Assembly: GCA_002699145.1 (NCBI GenBank)
Contig: PABK01000060.1
Location: 380,308 to 444,307, forward strand
Source: Halioglobus sp.
GTDB lineage: Bacteria; Pseudomonadota; Gammaproteobacteria; Pseudomonadales; Halieaceae
Length of the DNA stretch: 64,000 nt
Direction of reading: 5' to 3'
The notes beneath the pieces are model-generated. The model saw only the letters and a list, made by a program, of their open reading frames with translations. It was not told the DNA's origin and ran no database searches. Position 1 is the stretch's first letter, and every line of letters starts with the position of its first letter. A program made the position numbers and the translations under genes. This document shows positions 8,846 to 17,006 of the stretch, one piece after another.

Positions 8846-11800
8846 ATGACTGAAACGATGAAGAAATTCGCATTGCTCCTGTTGGTTGCCGCGCTTGCCG
8901 GCGGCGCGATCTACTACTCCCGCCACACCCCGGTGCAGGAGGCGGACGCGCCGTTCGAGCTGGAAGAGGGTTTTACCCTGCTCTACGACGGCGGGTCCCT
9001 GGACGGCTGGCGCGTGGTCGGCGGTGGCGCCACCTTCGAGGCGGAGGGGCCGGACATCGTCGGTCGTCGCGGACCGGGCAAGAACACCTTCCTGCGCACG
9101 GAGCAAACCTACCGCGACTTCACCCTGAAAATGCAGGTGCGCTGGGACGAGCTCGGCAACTCCGGGGTGATGTTTCGCGCCGGCCAGCGCCGCGGCAACG
9201 GCAGGGTGTACGGTTACCAGTACGAGCTCGATCCCTCGGAGCGCGCCTGGAGCGGCGGCATCTACGACGAGGCGCGGCGTGGCTGGCTGGCCAACCTCGA
9301 GGAAAACCAGGCCGCGCGCGAGGCAATCCGCCTGGACGGCTGGAACGACATCGAGATACAGGCCCGTGGCGCCTCACTGAAGACCTGGATCAACGGCGTG
9401 CCCGCCGCGGACATCGTCGATGGGCTGGACGCGGAGGGCTTTATCGCCCTGCAGGTGCACGAAGGAGAGAGCGGCGCGATACGCTGGCGCCGTATCCGTA
9501 TCCGCGAGTTGCCGCCGGTGTTGCAGCCCGGCGACAGCCTGCTGACGCAGGAGGAGTGGCGACGCGGCGACGAGGCGGGGTTGCGTTTCGAGGACGGCGA
9601 CATGATCGTGCCGGCCGGCAGCGACGAGCGCTGGCTGGAATCGCGCCGGCAGTTCAAGGACGTCATGCTGCGCATGCGCCTGCCCGGCTGTGACAAGCCG
9701 ACGCGCGTGCAGATTCGCCACCGCATCGTGGAAACCGGCGACCGCGAGATGTTCGCGGAGATCGCCCTGTACCCCGGCCGCGCCGAGGGTCGCCTGTTCG
9801 GCTCCGCCGGGGATATCAGCGGCGAGGTGGCCAGGTTCAAGCCGGCGGACGCCCAGGAGATTGTCGCCATCGCGCGTGGCCAGTCCGTGGTGTTGACGGT
9901 GGGCCAGAAGGATGTGCTGCGCCTGGATCGCACCGGTCTGTACGAGCGCGGCCCGCTGCGCATACTGCCCGGCGACTGCGGCGACGAACTGCGCGTCGGG
10001 AACCTGCAGTGGTACTCCCTGAAAGAGCGCAATCCGGAACCGCTGTTCTACGAAACCCTGGACACCGAACCCGCGCCGGTGCTGTCCCCCGAGGAGGCGC
10101 TGCAGGCGTTCCGCATCGCCCCCGGTTTCGAGGTCGAACTGGTGGCGGCCGAGCCGCTGGTGGGCGAGCCCGTGGCCATGTCCTGGGACGAGCACGGGCG
10201 GCTGTACGTGGTGGAAATGCGCGGCTATATGCGCGATGCCTACGGCAGCGACGATGACAAGCCGGTGGGCCAGGTGGTGCGCCTGAGCGACCGCGACGGC
10301 GATGGCCGCATGGACGACAGCGAGGTGTTCCTCGGGGAGCTGGTCAACCCGCGCGCGGTGGCGGTGGTCAACGAGGGCATCCTGATCGGTGAGCCGCCGC
10401 ACCTGTGGCTGTGTGAACTGCCCACCCCGGATGCCGTGTGTGAAAACAGGCGCAGCGTGGGCGGCTACGCCACCGAGGCGGGCGCCAATGTCGAGCACAT
10501 GGAAAACGGCCTGCGCCAGGGTCTGGACAACTGGCTGTACAACGCCAAGTCACGGCGCCGGTTGCGCCTGGTGGACGGCGAACTGCAGGAGCGCGAGGAC
10601 CTGTTCCGCGGGCAGTGGGGCATTACCAAGGACGACTACGGGCGCTGGCTGTACAACCACAACTCCACCTGGATGCAGGCGGACTTCTTCCGCGCCGAGG
10701 ACATCGTCATACCCGGTGTGCAGTCCTACCCGGCGGGCCTGGGCGTCAACCTGACCAAGCCGGCGGAAGTCTACAGCGTGCGGGTGAATCCCGGGGTCAA
10801 CCGCGCCTATCTCGATGACACCCTGCGCAAGGACGGCAGGCTCGCCCGCGCCACCGGCGCCAGCGGCCTGGTGGCCTACCGCGGCGACCAGTTTCCCGCG
10901 GAATATGCCGGTGACGTATTCGTGCCCGAATCGGCGGGCAACGTGGTGGCGCAGTTCGACATGCGCGAGCAGGGCATGGAGCTGAGCGCCACGCAGCGCC
11001 TGTACGACGACCCGCAGTGGGGCCAGCGCGATTTTCTCGGCTCCACCGACGAGCGCTTCCGTCCGGTGGATGCGATGAACGGCCCGGACGGCGCCCTGTA
11101 CATCATCGACATGTACCGCGGCATCATCCAGGACGACCATTTCCTTACCGACGAACTGCGCGAGCAGATCTTCCAGCGTGAACTGGAATCGCCCCTGGGT
11201 ATGGGGCGCATCTGGCGTGTGCGGCATACGCAGGGAACGGACAACGCTCCCGTTGTCCTGGCCGGCGCGACGGACGCAGAACTGCTGGCGGCGCTGTCGC
11301 ATGGCAACGGCTGGGTGCGCGATACCGCCCAGCGCCTGCTGCTGGCGCGCGAGGCAGACCTCTCCGCCGCGCTGACAGAGCTGGCGCTGGGCGACGCCAC
11401 GGTGCCCGCGCTGCATGCGCTGTGGACACTGCAGGGGCGCGGGGAACTGCAGCGCGAACTGGTGCTGCAGCTGGCGCGCACCGCGGATACCCAGCGCCAG
11501 TTGCACGCCCTGCGCGCCGGCGCGCAGCTGTTGCAGCGCCAGGACCTGCTCGACCTGCTGCAGGAACAACTGGCGGCCGACGAGGCGGTGCGTATGCAGC
11601 TGGCCTTCGCCAGCACCGCTCACGCCGCTGACCCGGCGGTGCGCGCGCTGCTGGCGCGCCTGTTGACCGGGTCGGACGGCAGCGCCTATGTACGTCAGGC
11701 GGTGCTGCGCGCCATTGTCGGCCACGAATACGAGTTCCTGGCCGAGTACCTGGAGTCCGGCCTGGCCGGCGCGCCGGACAAGGGCGTCACGCGCACGCTG

Positions 11801-12781
11801 CTGGGCCTGTCCGCCAACGCCTACCGCAGCCTGCGCGGCGACCTGGGCTCGGCCGAGCCGGCCAACCCGCAACTGCTGCAGCTGCTCGCGCTGCTGCAAT
11901 CGCGCCGCGGTGAACAGGCCTGGCAACAGATCGCCATGCTGCAGGGCCTGGCGACCATGACCCGCGCCCGCGGCTTCGTCCCGGCGCAACTGGATGGTCC
12001 GCCGCCCATTTTTGCCGATGGCGAGATCAGCGACAGCGACCCCCTGTGGGACGCGCGCCTGGCGGCCAGGCGCGCGTTTACCTGGCCCGGAGACGAACTG
12101 GCCATGGGCATCGCGCCGCTCAGCCCGGAGCAGTTGCAGCTGATGGAGCAGGGCCAGGCGTTCTACACACAGTGCGCGGCCTGTCACGGCGAGGACGGCA
12201 AGGGCATCGACGGCCTCGCCCCGGCGCTGGCCGGCGCCGAGTGGGTGGTCGGGCCGCCGGAGTGGCTGGGTCGCATTATCCTGCAGGGCATGCGCGGACC
12301 GGTGGAGGTCAATGGCGAGGTATTCGACGGCGTGATGCCGCCCCACGGCCACCTGGCCGAGCTGGACGATGCGACGCTGGCGGGTTTGATGACTTACCTG
12401 CGGCGCAGCTGGGGCAACGGCGCCGATGCGGTGTCGGCGGAGTTCGCCGCCGGGCTGCGTCGGGCCAGCGCCGCACGCAGCGCGCCGTGGACCATGGAGG
12501 AGCTGCGCCAGGTGCCCTACGACCGCGGTTTCAAGCGCTTCGAGGGCAAGTACTCCGTCAGCTTCGTCACGCTGACGGTGACAGCCAAGCCGGACGGTGT
12601 GCACCTGTCCGTACCCATGTACGGCGCCGGCATCATGGAGCAGATCAACGACACCACGTTTCGCGCGGCCGCCGGCGGCGAGGACGTGCAACTGGAATTC
12701 GTGGTGGAGGAGGACGGCAGTGTCGACAAGCTGGTGATGCTGCGCGAGGGCGAGGAAATCACCTTCAAGCGCAAGCGCTAG
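8846..12781 (+). CDS. Exported DUF1080 / PVC-type beta-propeller / cytochrome c fusion protein
   Basis: This is a 1311-residue protein with an N-terminal hydrophobic segment (AL LLLVAALAGGAIYYS); an ATG at 8858 giving MKKFALLLL is an alternative start. The modules in order are: a DUF1080 (3-keto-glycoside hydrolase/laminin-G-like) domain at about 42-222 beginning FTLLYDGGSLDGWRVVG; a second lectin-like module at about 230-395; a membrane-bound-dehydrogenase-type beta-propeller at about 415-793 (PGFEVELVAAEPLVGEPVAM, with a calcium-type DRDGDGRMDDSE loop); an alpha-helical HEAT-like region to about 1090; a class I cytochrome c with CAACH at 1110-1114 and a Met candidate in GVMPPHGH; and a small C-terminal beta domain from about 1218. 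This layout is typical of Planctomycetes. It probably acts in the periplasm or at the outer face on a carbohydrate, passing electrons to its haem. Confidence 0.8.
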   Translation: MTETMKKFALLLLVAALAGGAIYYSRHTPVQEADAPFELEEGFTLLYDGGSLDGWRVVGGGATFEAEGPDIVGRRGPGKNTFLRTEQTYRDFTLKMQVRWDELGNSGVMFRAGQRRGNGRVYGYQYELDPSERAWSGGIYDEARRGWLANLEENQAAREAIRLDGWNDIEIQARGASLKTWINGVPAADIVDGLDAEGFIALQVHEGESGAIRWRRIRIRELPPVLQPGDSLLTQEEWRRGDEAGLRFEDGDMIVPAGSDERWLESRRQFKDVMLRMRLPGCDKPTRVQIRHRIVETGDREMFAEIALYPGRAEGRLFGSAGDISGEVARFKPADAQEIVAIARGQSVVLTVGQKDVLRLDRTGLYERGPLRILPGDCGDELRVGNLQWYSLKERNPEPLFYETLDTEPAPVLSPEEALQAFRIAPGFEVELVAAEPLVGEPVAMSWDEHGRLYVVEMRGYMRDAYGSDDDKPVGQVVRLSDRDGDGRMDDSEVFLGELVNPRAVAVVNEGILIGEPPHLWLCELPTPDAVCENRRSVGGYATEAGANVEHMENGLRQGLDNWLYNAKSRRRLRLVDGELQEREDLFRGQWGITKDDYGRWLYNHNSTWMQADFFRAEDIVIPGVQSYPAGLGVNLTKPAEVYSVRVNPGVNRAYLDDTLRKDGRLARATGASGLVAYRGDQFPAEYAGDVFVPESAGNVVAQFDMREQGMELSATQRLYDDPQWGQRDFLGSTDERFRPVDAMNGPDGALYIIDMYRGIIQDDHFLTDELREQIFQRELESPLGMGRIWRVRHTQGTDNAPVVLAGATDAELLAALSHGNGWVRDTAQRLLLAREADLSAALTELALGDATVPALHALWTLQGRGELQRELVLQLARTADTQRQLHALRAGAQLLQRQDLLDLLQEQLAADEAVRMQLAFASTAHAADPAVRALLARLLTGSDGSAYVRQAVLRAIVGHEYEFLAEYLESGLAGAPDKGVTRTLLGLSANAYRSLRGDLGSAEPANPQLLQLLALLQSRRGEQAWQQIAMLQGLATMTRARGFVPAQLDGPPPIFADGEISDSDPLWDARLAARRAFTWPGDELAMGIAPLSPEQLQLMEQGQAFYTQCAACHGEDGKGIDGLAPALAGAEWVVGPPEWLGRIILQGMRGPVEVNGEVFDGVMPPHGHLAELDDATLAGLMTYLRRSWGNGADAVSAEFAAGLRRASAARSAPWTMEELRQVPYDRGFKRFEGKYSVSFVTLTVTAKPDGVHLSVPMYGAGIMEQINDTTFRAAAGGEDVQLEFVVEEDGSVDKLVMLREGEEITFKRKR

Positions 12782-13128
12782 CGATTCCCGCGCAGGGTCA
12801 GTACGGTCGCCCACAGGGCGACCAGCGCCAGCCCGCCGATTTCACGGGCTTCCTCGACGGCGCGGGTCTGCATGCTGATCGAGGCGAATATCTCGTCTAC
12901 GGAGGCGCTGCCCAGGCCGGGCAGCAGCGTGCCGATCCACAGCAGGCAGGCGAGCAGCAGCAGCATGGGGAGCCAGCGCGGGCAGCGGCGCGCGAACCAG
13001 GCGAGGCACATGGCGCCGGCGGCGAGGTAGATGACGATCCAGGCGAGCGCGTCGGGATCGTTGTACTGCACCGCCGCCGACAACAGGAAAGCGAGCAGGA
13101 ACAGCGCGTTGAACAGGAGCATGGCCAT
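12778..13128 (-). CDS. TMEM220-like small membrane protein
   Basis: This is a 116-residue protein with four predicted hydrophobic helices. The first is followed by QYNDPDALAWIVIYLAAGAM, the hallmark of the TMEM220 family, whose function is unknown. The gene converges on the fusion gene, sharing four bases at the stop codons, and is divergent from the TonB receptor gene at 13239. It may be an independent unit. The family call is good; no role can be assigned. Confidence 0.75.
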   Translation of the reverse strand: MAMLLFNALFLLAFLLSAAVQYNDPDALAWIVIYLAAGAMCLAWFARRCPRWLPMLLLLACLLWIGTLLPGLGSASVDEIFASISMQTRAVEEAREIGGLALVALWATVLTLRGNR

Positions 13129-13238
13129 GGCTGCGATGTTCTCGTATGGCGGCCCCCGGCGGGGCCTGGACTGATTCGGGCTATGGCGCAGGTTGCGCCG
13201 CGCCGCGGGTATGATAAACCGAACGAACTGGGGAGTGC

Positions 13239-15116
13239 ATGAACAGGAAACTCATTGCCTCGGCGCTGATCGCCGCCATCCTGCCGGCTGCCGCGGCCGC
13301 CGATGAGCACGTGGAAGACGTGCTGGTGACAGGGACCTACGCGCCGCAGCCGGCCTTGACCGCCGCTGTTTCCGTACTGGACGAGGCGCAGATCGCCGCG
13401 CTCAACAAGCGCAGTGTCGCGGACCTGCTGCAGACCCTGCCCGGCCTGCTGGTGGAGCAGCAGGGCGGCCCCGGGGGACTCACCGCGGTGTCGGTGCGCG
13501 GTGGCGAGGCGAACTTCACCCTGGTGCTGCTGGACGGCGTGCCGGTCAACGACCCCACCAATACCCGTGGCGGCGGTTTCGATTTCGCCAACCTCGATTC
13601 CGCGCTGGTGGAGCGGGTAGAGGTGGTGCGCGGAGCGCAGTCGGCGATCTACGGTTCCGATGCGCTGGCCGGGGTGATCAATATCATCACCCGGCGGCCG
13701 TCCCAGGGCCACCAGCAGAGCCTGCGCGCGGAGGCGGGGGAAGATGACTTCTACCGTGTCGGCTTCACCGCCCAGGGCGCCACGCAGGCGCTGGACTACA
13801 CGCTGGAGCTGGCCACCCGCGACAACGGCGACCCGGTGCCGGGCAGCCAGCGCGACAGCGACAGCGTCAACCTGCGCCTGGGCTGGTCGCCGCGGGCAGG
13901 GCATCGCATCGCACTCGCCTGGCGCTACCTGGATGGTGAGCGTGAATCCTACCCCGAGCAGAGCGGCGGGCCCCGCCTGGCGCAGCTCGACGACCTGGAC
14001 CAGGCGGACTACAACGACACGGTGCTGTCCGCCGCCTGGGACTGGGATATCGCCGACGCCTGGCGCAGCCGCCTGGCGGCCAGCCGCTTCGAACACGACG
14101 AGGACTACACCTCGCCGGGCATTCCGCCGTATTTCGAGGTGCCGCCCAACGGCGCCGACACGCAGTTCACCCGCGACCAGCTGCAGTGGGTCAACACGCT
14201 GGAGCTGGCGGCCAACTACCGCCTCAATCTCGGTGCGGACTACCGCCGCGAGGACGGCGACAGCGACGGTTATGTCGAATACTTCGGCAGTAACAACCCC
14301 ACCGATTTCGACCTGGACCGCGATACCGTCGGCCTGTTCGCCGATGTCACCGCCACGCCGCTGCCGGCGCTGTTGCTGCGCGGCAGCCTGCGCGGCGACG
14401 ACCCGGACGGCTTCGACCGGGAAACCTCGTGGCAGGCCGGCGCGCGCGTGGACGTGGGGGCGGGCGTCGCGCTGTCCGCCAACCTGGGCCAGGCCTACAA
14501 GCTGCCCAGTTTCTTCGCCCTGGGCAACGCGCTGGTCGGCAACCCGGACCTGCAGCCCGAGCAGGCGGACAACTGGGACGCCGGGATCGCCTGGCAAGCG
14601 CGGGCCGGGCTGCGCCTGGCGGCGACCTACTTTCACAACGACTTCGAGGACCTGATCGATTTCGATGACGCGACCTTCCGCAACGTCAACCGGCAGAACG
14701 TGGAAACCGCCGGTGTCGAACTGGAGGCGCAGTGGCAACCGCTGCAGGCTCTGGACCTGCGCGCGCAGGCCACCTACACGGATATCGACGCCAAGGGGGA
14801 GGACACCGTGTTCACCGGCCGGCCGGAATGGACGGCGGGCCTGGTGGCCCGCTGGCGCTTCGCGCCGGCCTGGGATGCCGCCCTGGACTACCAGTTCAGC
14901 GGCGAGCAGTGGGCCGCCTCGCGTCATACCGGGCAGGAAGTGACCACGGAGCTGGACTCCTGGCACCGGGTGGATGCGGTGCTGCACTGGCAGCTGGCCT
15001 CCGCCGTGCAGCTGCAGTTTTCGGCGGACAACCTGCTGGATGAGGACTACGAGACCGCGGTGGGATTTGACGCCCCGGGGCGTGCGCTGCGCGTGGGCCT
15101 GCGCTATACCCGTTGA
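13239..15116 (+). CDS. TonB-dependent outer-membrane receptor, BtuB-like size class
   Basis: The 625-residue protein has a signal peptide (MNRKLIASALIAAILPAAAAA), a TonB-box-like EDVLVTGTY at about 26-34, a plug domain (VADLLQTLPGLLVEQQGG, SVRGGEANFTLVLLDGVPVNDP, VERVEVVRGAQSAIYGSDALAGVINIITRR) and a 22-strand barrel ending in a terminal aromatic-rich strand (GLRYTR). Size and plug sequence resemble the vitamin B12/siderophore group rather than the long SusC-like carbohydrate receptors. No cobalamin riboswitch fits in the 110 bases upstream. Its neighbour downstream is a DUF1080 lipoprotein 39 bases away, so the ligand could instead be a glycoside. Confidence 0.88.
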   Translation: MNRKLIASALIAAILPAAAAADEHVEDVLVTGTYAPQPALTAAVSVLDEAQIAALNKRSVADLLQTLPGLLVEQQGGPGGLTAVSVRGGEANFTLVLLDGVPVNDPTNTRGGGFDFANLDSALVERVEVVRGAQSAIYGSDALAGVINIITRRPSQGHQQSLRAEAGEDDFYRVGFTAQGATQALDYTLELATRDNGDPVPGSQRDSDSVNLRLGWSPRAGHRIALAWRYLDGERESYPEQSGGPRLAQLDDLDQADYNDTVLSAAWDWDIADAWRSRLAASRFEHDEDYTSPGIPPYFEVPPNGADTQFTRDQLQWVNTLELAANYRLNLGADYRREDGDSDGYVEYFGSNNPTDFDLDRDTVGLFADVTATPLPALLLRGSLRGDDPDGFDRETSWQAGARVDVGAGVALSANLGQAYKLPSFFALGNALVGNPDLQPEQADNWDAGIAWQARAGLRLAATYFHNDFEDLIDFDDATFRNVNRQNVETAGVELEAQWQPLQALDLRAQATYTDIDAKGEDTVFTGRPEWTAGLVARWRFAPAWDAALDYQFSGEQWAASRHTGQEVTTELDSWHRVDAVLHWQLASAVQLQFSADNLLDEDYETAVGFDAPGRALRVGLRYTR

Positions 15117-15155
15117 ATTCGCCACAGTCGCGAACACCTGCCTATGGAGGGCACG

Positions 15156-15863
15156 ATGAAAAAACTGTTATCACTGTGTGTCGCACTCGCGCTGGTCGCC
15201 TGCGGCAGCGAGGAAATCATTGCGCCTGGCGAGTGCGTCAACGCGCTCAGCGCGGAAGAACAGGCCGCCGGGTTTCGGCTGTTGTTCGACGGCCGCTCCC
15301 TGGACCATTGGCGCAGCTACAAGGAAGACGAGGCCAACGACGGCTGGGGCGTGGAAAACGGCTGCCTGACCCGGCTGGGCAGGGGCGGCGAACTGATTAC
15401 CCGCGAGCAGTTCGGCGATTTCGAGCTGCGCCTGGAATGGCGTATATCCGATTCCGGCAACAGCGGCATCTTTATCCGTGGCGATGAGTCCGGCCGCAAT
15501 ATGCACTACACCGGCTACGAGATGCAGGTGCTGGACAACGTCGGGCACAGCGACGCCGAGGACCCCACGCACCGGGCGGGCGCCCTGTACGACCTGATCG
15601 CCCCGGATCACGACACCACCCAGCCGGTGGGTTACTGGAACCGGGTGCGCATCCTCGCCGACGGGCCGCAGGTGGAATTCTGGCTCAACGACCGGCTCAC
15701 CGCGCGTTTCGAGCAGGGCAGTGAGGCGTGGCGCGCCCTGTACGCGCAGAGCAAGTTTACCGACCGCCCCGACTACGGCAGCCTGCTGCGCGGGCACATC
15801 GGCCTGCAGGATCACTGGGACAAGGTGTGGTATCGCAATATCCGGGTGCGTGAGCTCGACTGA
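15156..15863 (+). CDS. DUF1080 (3-keto-disaccharide hydrolase-like) lipoprotein
   Basis: I chose the ATG at 15156 because GGAGG lies five bases upstream and it yields a clean lipoprotein signal (MKKLLSLCVALALVAC, lipobox LVAC, Cys16). The 235-residue product is a single DUF1080 jelly-roll domain with GFRLLFDGRSLDHWRSYK, FELRLEWRISDSGNSGIFIRGDES, YTGYEMQVLDN, GALYDLIAPDHDT, PVGYWNRVRILADGPQVEFWLN and IGLQDHWDKVWYRNIRVRE. Related proteins cleave 3-keto-glycosides made by Gfo/Idh dehydrogenases. It follows the TonB receptor and likely shares its transcript. It is the second DUF1080 domain protein in the locus. Confidence 0.85.
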   Translation: MKKLLSLCVALALVACGSEEIIAPGECVNALSAEEQAAGFRLLFDGRSLDHWRSYKEDEANDGWGVENGCLTRLGRGGELITREQFGDFELRLEWRISDSGNSGIFIRGDESGRNMHYTGYEMQVLDNVGHSDAEDPTHRAGALYDLIAPDHDTTQPVGYWNRVRILADGPQVEFWLNDRLTARFEQGSEAWRALYAQSKFTDRPDYGSLLRGHIGLQDHWDKVWYRNIRVRELD

Positions 15864-15877
15864 GTATTGCCGCACCA

Positions 15878-15906
15878 CTGGCCGAAAGCGCTGGCTGACG
15901 TATAAT
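15878..15906 (+). promoter_or_regulatory. Probable sigma70 promoter of the CNNM/CBS gene
   Basis: A perfect -10 hexamer TATAAT lies at 15901-15906. At the standard 17-base spacing it is preceded by CTGGCC (15878-15883), a poor -35. It lies 33 bases before the ATG at 15939. The good -10 makes a promoter likely, although the weak -35 lowers confidence. Confidence 0.45.
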
Positions 15907-15938
15907 CCACGGACTATGTCAGCGCCTGTTGCCCGCCC

Positions 15939-16973
15939 ATGACCCTGCTGGTCATCTACCTGTCCATCGCCATCGGGGTCTCCTTCCTCTGTAGCATGCT
16001 GGAAGCGGTGCTGCTGTCCGTGCGCCAGGGGTTTATCGAGACGCAGCTGCACGAGCGTCCGCGCCGCGGCGCCATCCTCAAGCAGGTGCGCGAGGATCTG
16101 GACAAGTCTATTTCCTCCATCCTCATACTCAATACTTTCGCGCATACCATGGGCGCCGCCGGCGTCGGCGCGCAGGCGGTCGCGGTGTTCGGTCCCAAGT
16201 GGGAGACGCTGGTGGCTTTCCTGCTCACCCTGGCGATCCTCTACTTGTCGGAAATCATCCCGAAAACGCTGGGCGCGACGTTCTGGCGACAACTGGCGCT
16301 GCCCGCGGCGCAAACCATCCGGTGGCTGGTGTGGATTCTGTACCCGCTGGTGTGGCTGTCCGCACGCCTGACCGACCTGTTCGCCCGGCACAAGCAGCCG
16401 GGATCGATCAGCCGCGACGAGCTGAGCGCGCTGGCGCGGCTCGGCGCCCGTCACGGGTCTCTGGGCGCACAGGAGAGCGAATTGCTGGAAAACATCCTGC
16501 AGCTGCGCGCCACGCGTACCGAGGCCATCCTCACCCCGCGCACGGTGGTGAGCGCGCTGGACGCGAAGTTGACGGTGAGCGAGGCCCTCTCGGCGATCAG
16601 TGACCTGCCGTTTTCACGCCTGCCGGTATTCGAGGACGACCTGGACACGGTCGTCGGCCTGGTGCTGCGCCCGCAACTGCTGGAGACCGAGCGCGCCGGC
16701 GGCGGCGAACGGACCCTGTCCGACTGCCTGGCGCCCATTCACCGGGTGTCGGAAGAGCTGCCCGTGCTGCGCCTGCTGGACCTGTTTATCAAGCGCCGCG
16801 AGCACATGTTCCTGGTCGAGGACCAGTACGGCCAGACGTCCGGTATCGTCACCCTGGAGGATGCGGTGGAAACCCTGCTGGGCCGGGAAATCATGGACGA
16901 GAGCGACACGGTCGAGGACATGCAGGAACTGGCCCGCACCCGCTATCGCGGCCGGCTGCGCCAGGCGAAGTAG
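15939..16973 (+). CDS. CNNM-transmembrane / CBS domain protein (CorC/HlyC-related, no C-terminal transporter-associated domain)
   Basis: This is a 344-residue inner-membrane protein. Residues 1-150 form the DUF21/CNNM membrane domain, with MTLLVIYLSIAIGVSFLCSMLEAVLLS and the LYLSEIIPKTLGA motif conserved in the family. A short helical linker and a pair of CBS domains follow at about 195-325, with LTPRTVVSALDAKLTV and HMFLVEDQYGQTSGIVTLEDAVETLLGREIMDE. The protein stops soon after the CBS pair, so the CorC_HlyC domain seen in longer relatives is absent. The family is linked to Mg or Co homeostasis. It has its own promoter and appears independent of the hexuronate locus. Confidence 0.87.
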   Translation: MTLLVIYLSIAIGVSFLCSMLEAVLLSVRQGFIETQLHERPRRGAILKQVREDLDKSISSILILNTFAHTMGAAGVGAQAVAVFGPKWETLVAFLLTLAILYLSEIIPKTLGATFWRQLALPAAQTIRWLVWILYPLVWLSARLTDLFARHKQPGSISRDELSALARLGARHGSLGAQESELLENILQLRATRTEAILTPRTVVSALDAKLTVSEALSAISDLPFSRLPVFEDDLDTVVGLVLRPQLLETERAGGGERTLSDCLAPIHRVSEELPVLRLLDLFIKRREHMFLVEDQYGQTSGIVTLEDAVETLLGREIMDESDTVEDMQELARTRYRGRLRQAK

Positions 16974-17006
16974 GCGCCTTGCCTGCCAGCGCCGGCGCGC
17001 GGGGCG

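Noticed and set aside
10550-12814. A 754-residue minus-strand frame opposite the DUF1080/cytochrome gene
   Set aside because: The composition (His, Gln, Ala, Arg-rich) is that of an antisense shadow, with no motif, and the plus-strand protein has clear domains throughout.
13129-13238. Possible cobalamin riboswitch before the BtuB-like receptor
   Set aside because: Only 110 bases separate the genes, too short for the usual element, and no B12-box-like sequence is visible.
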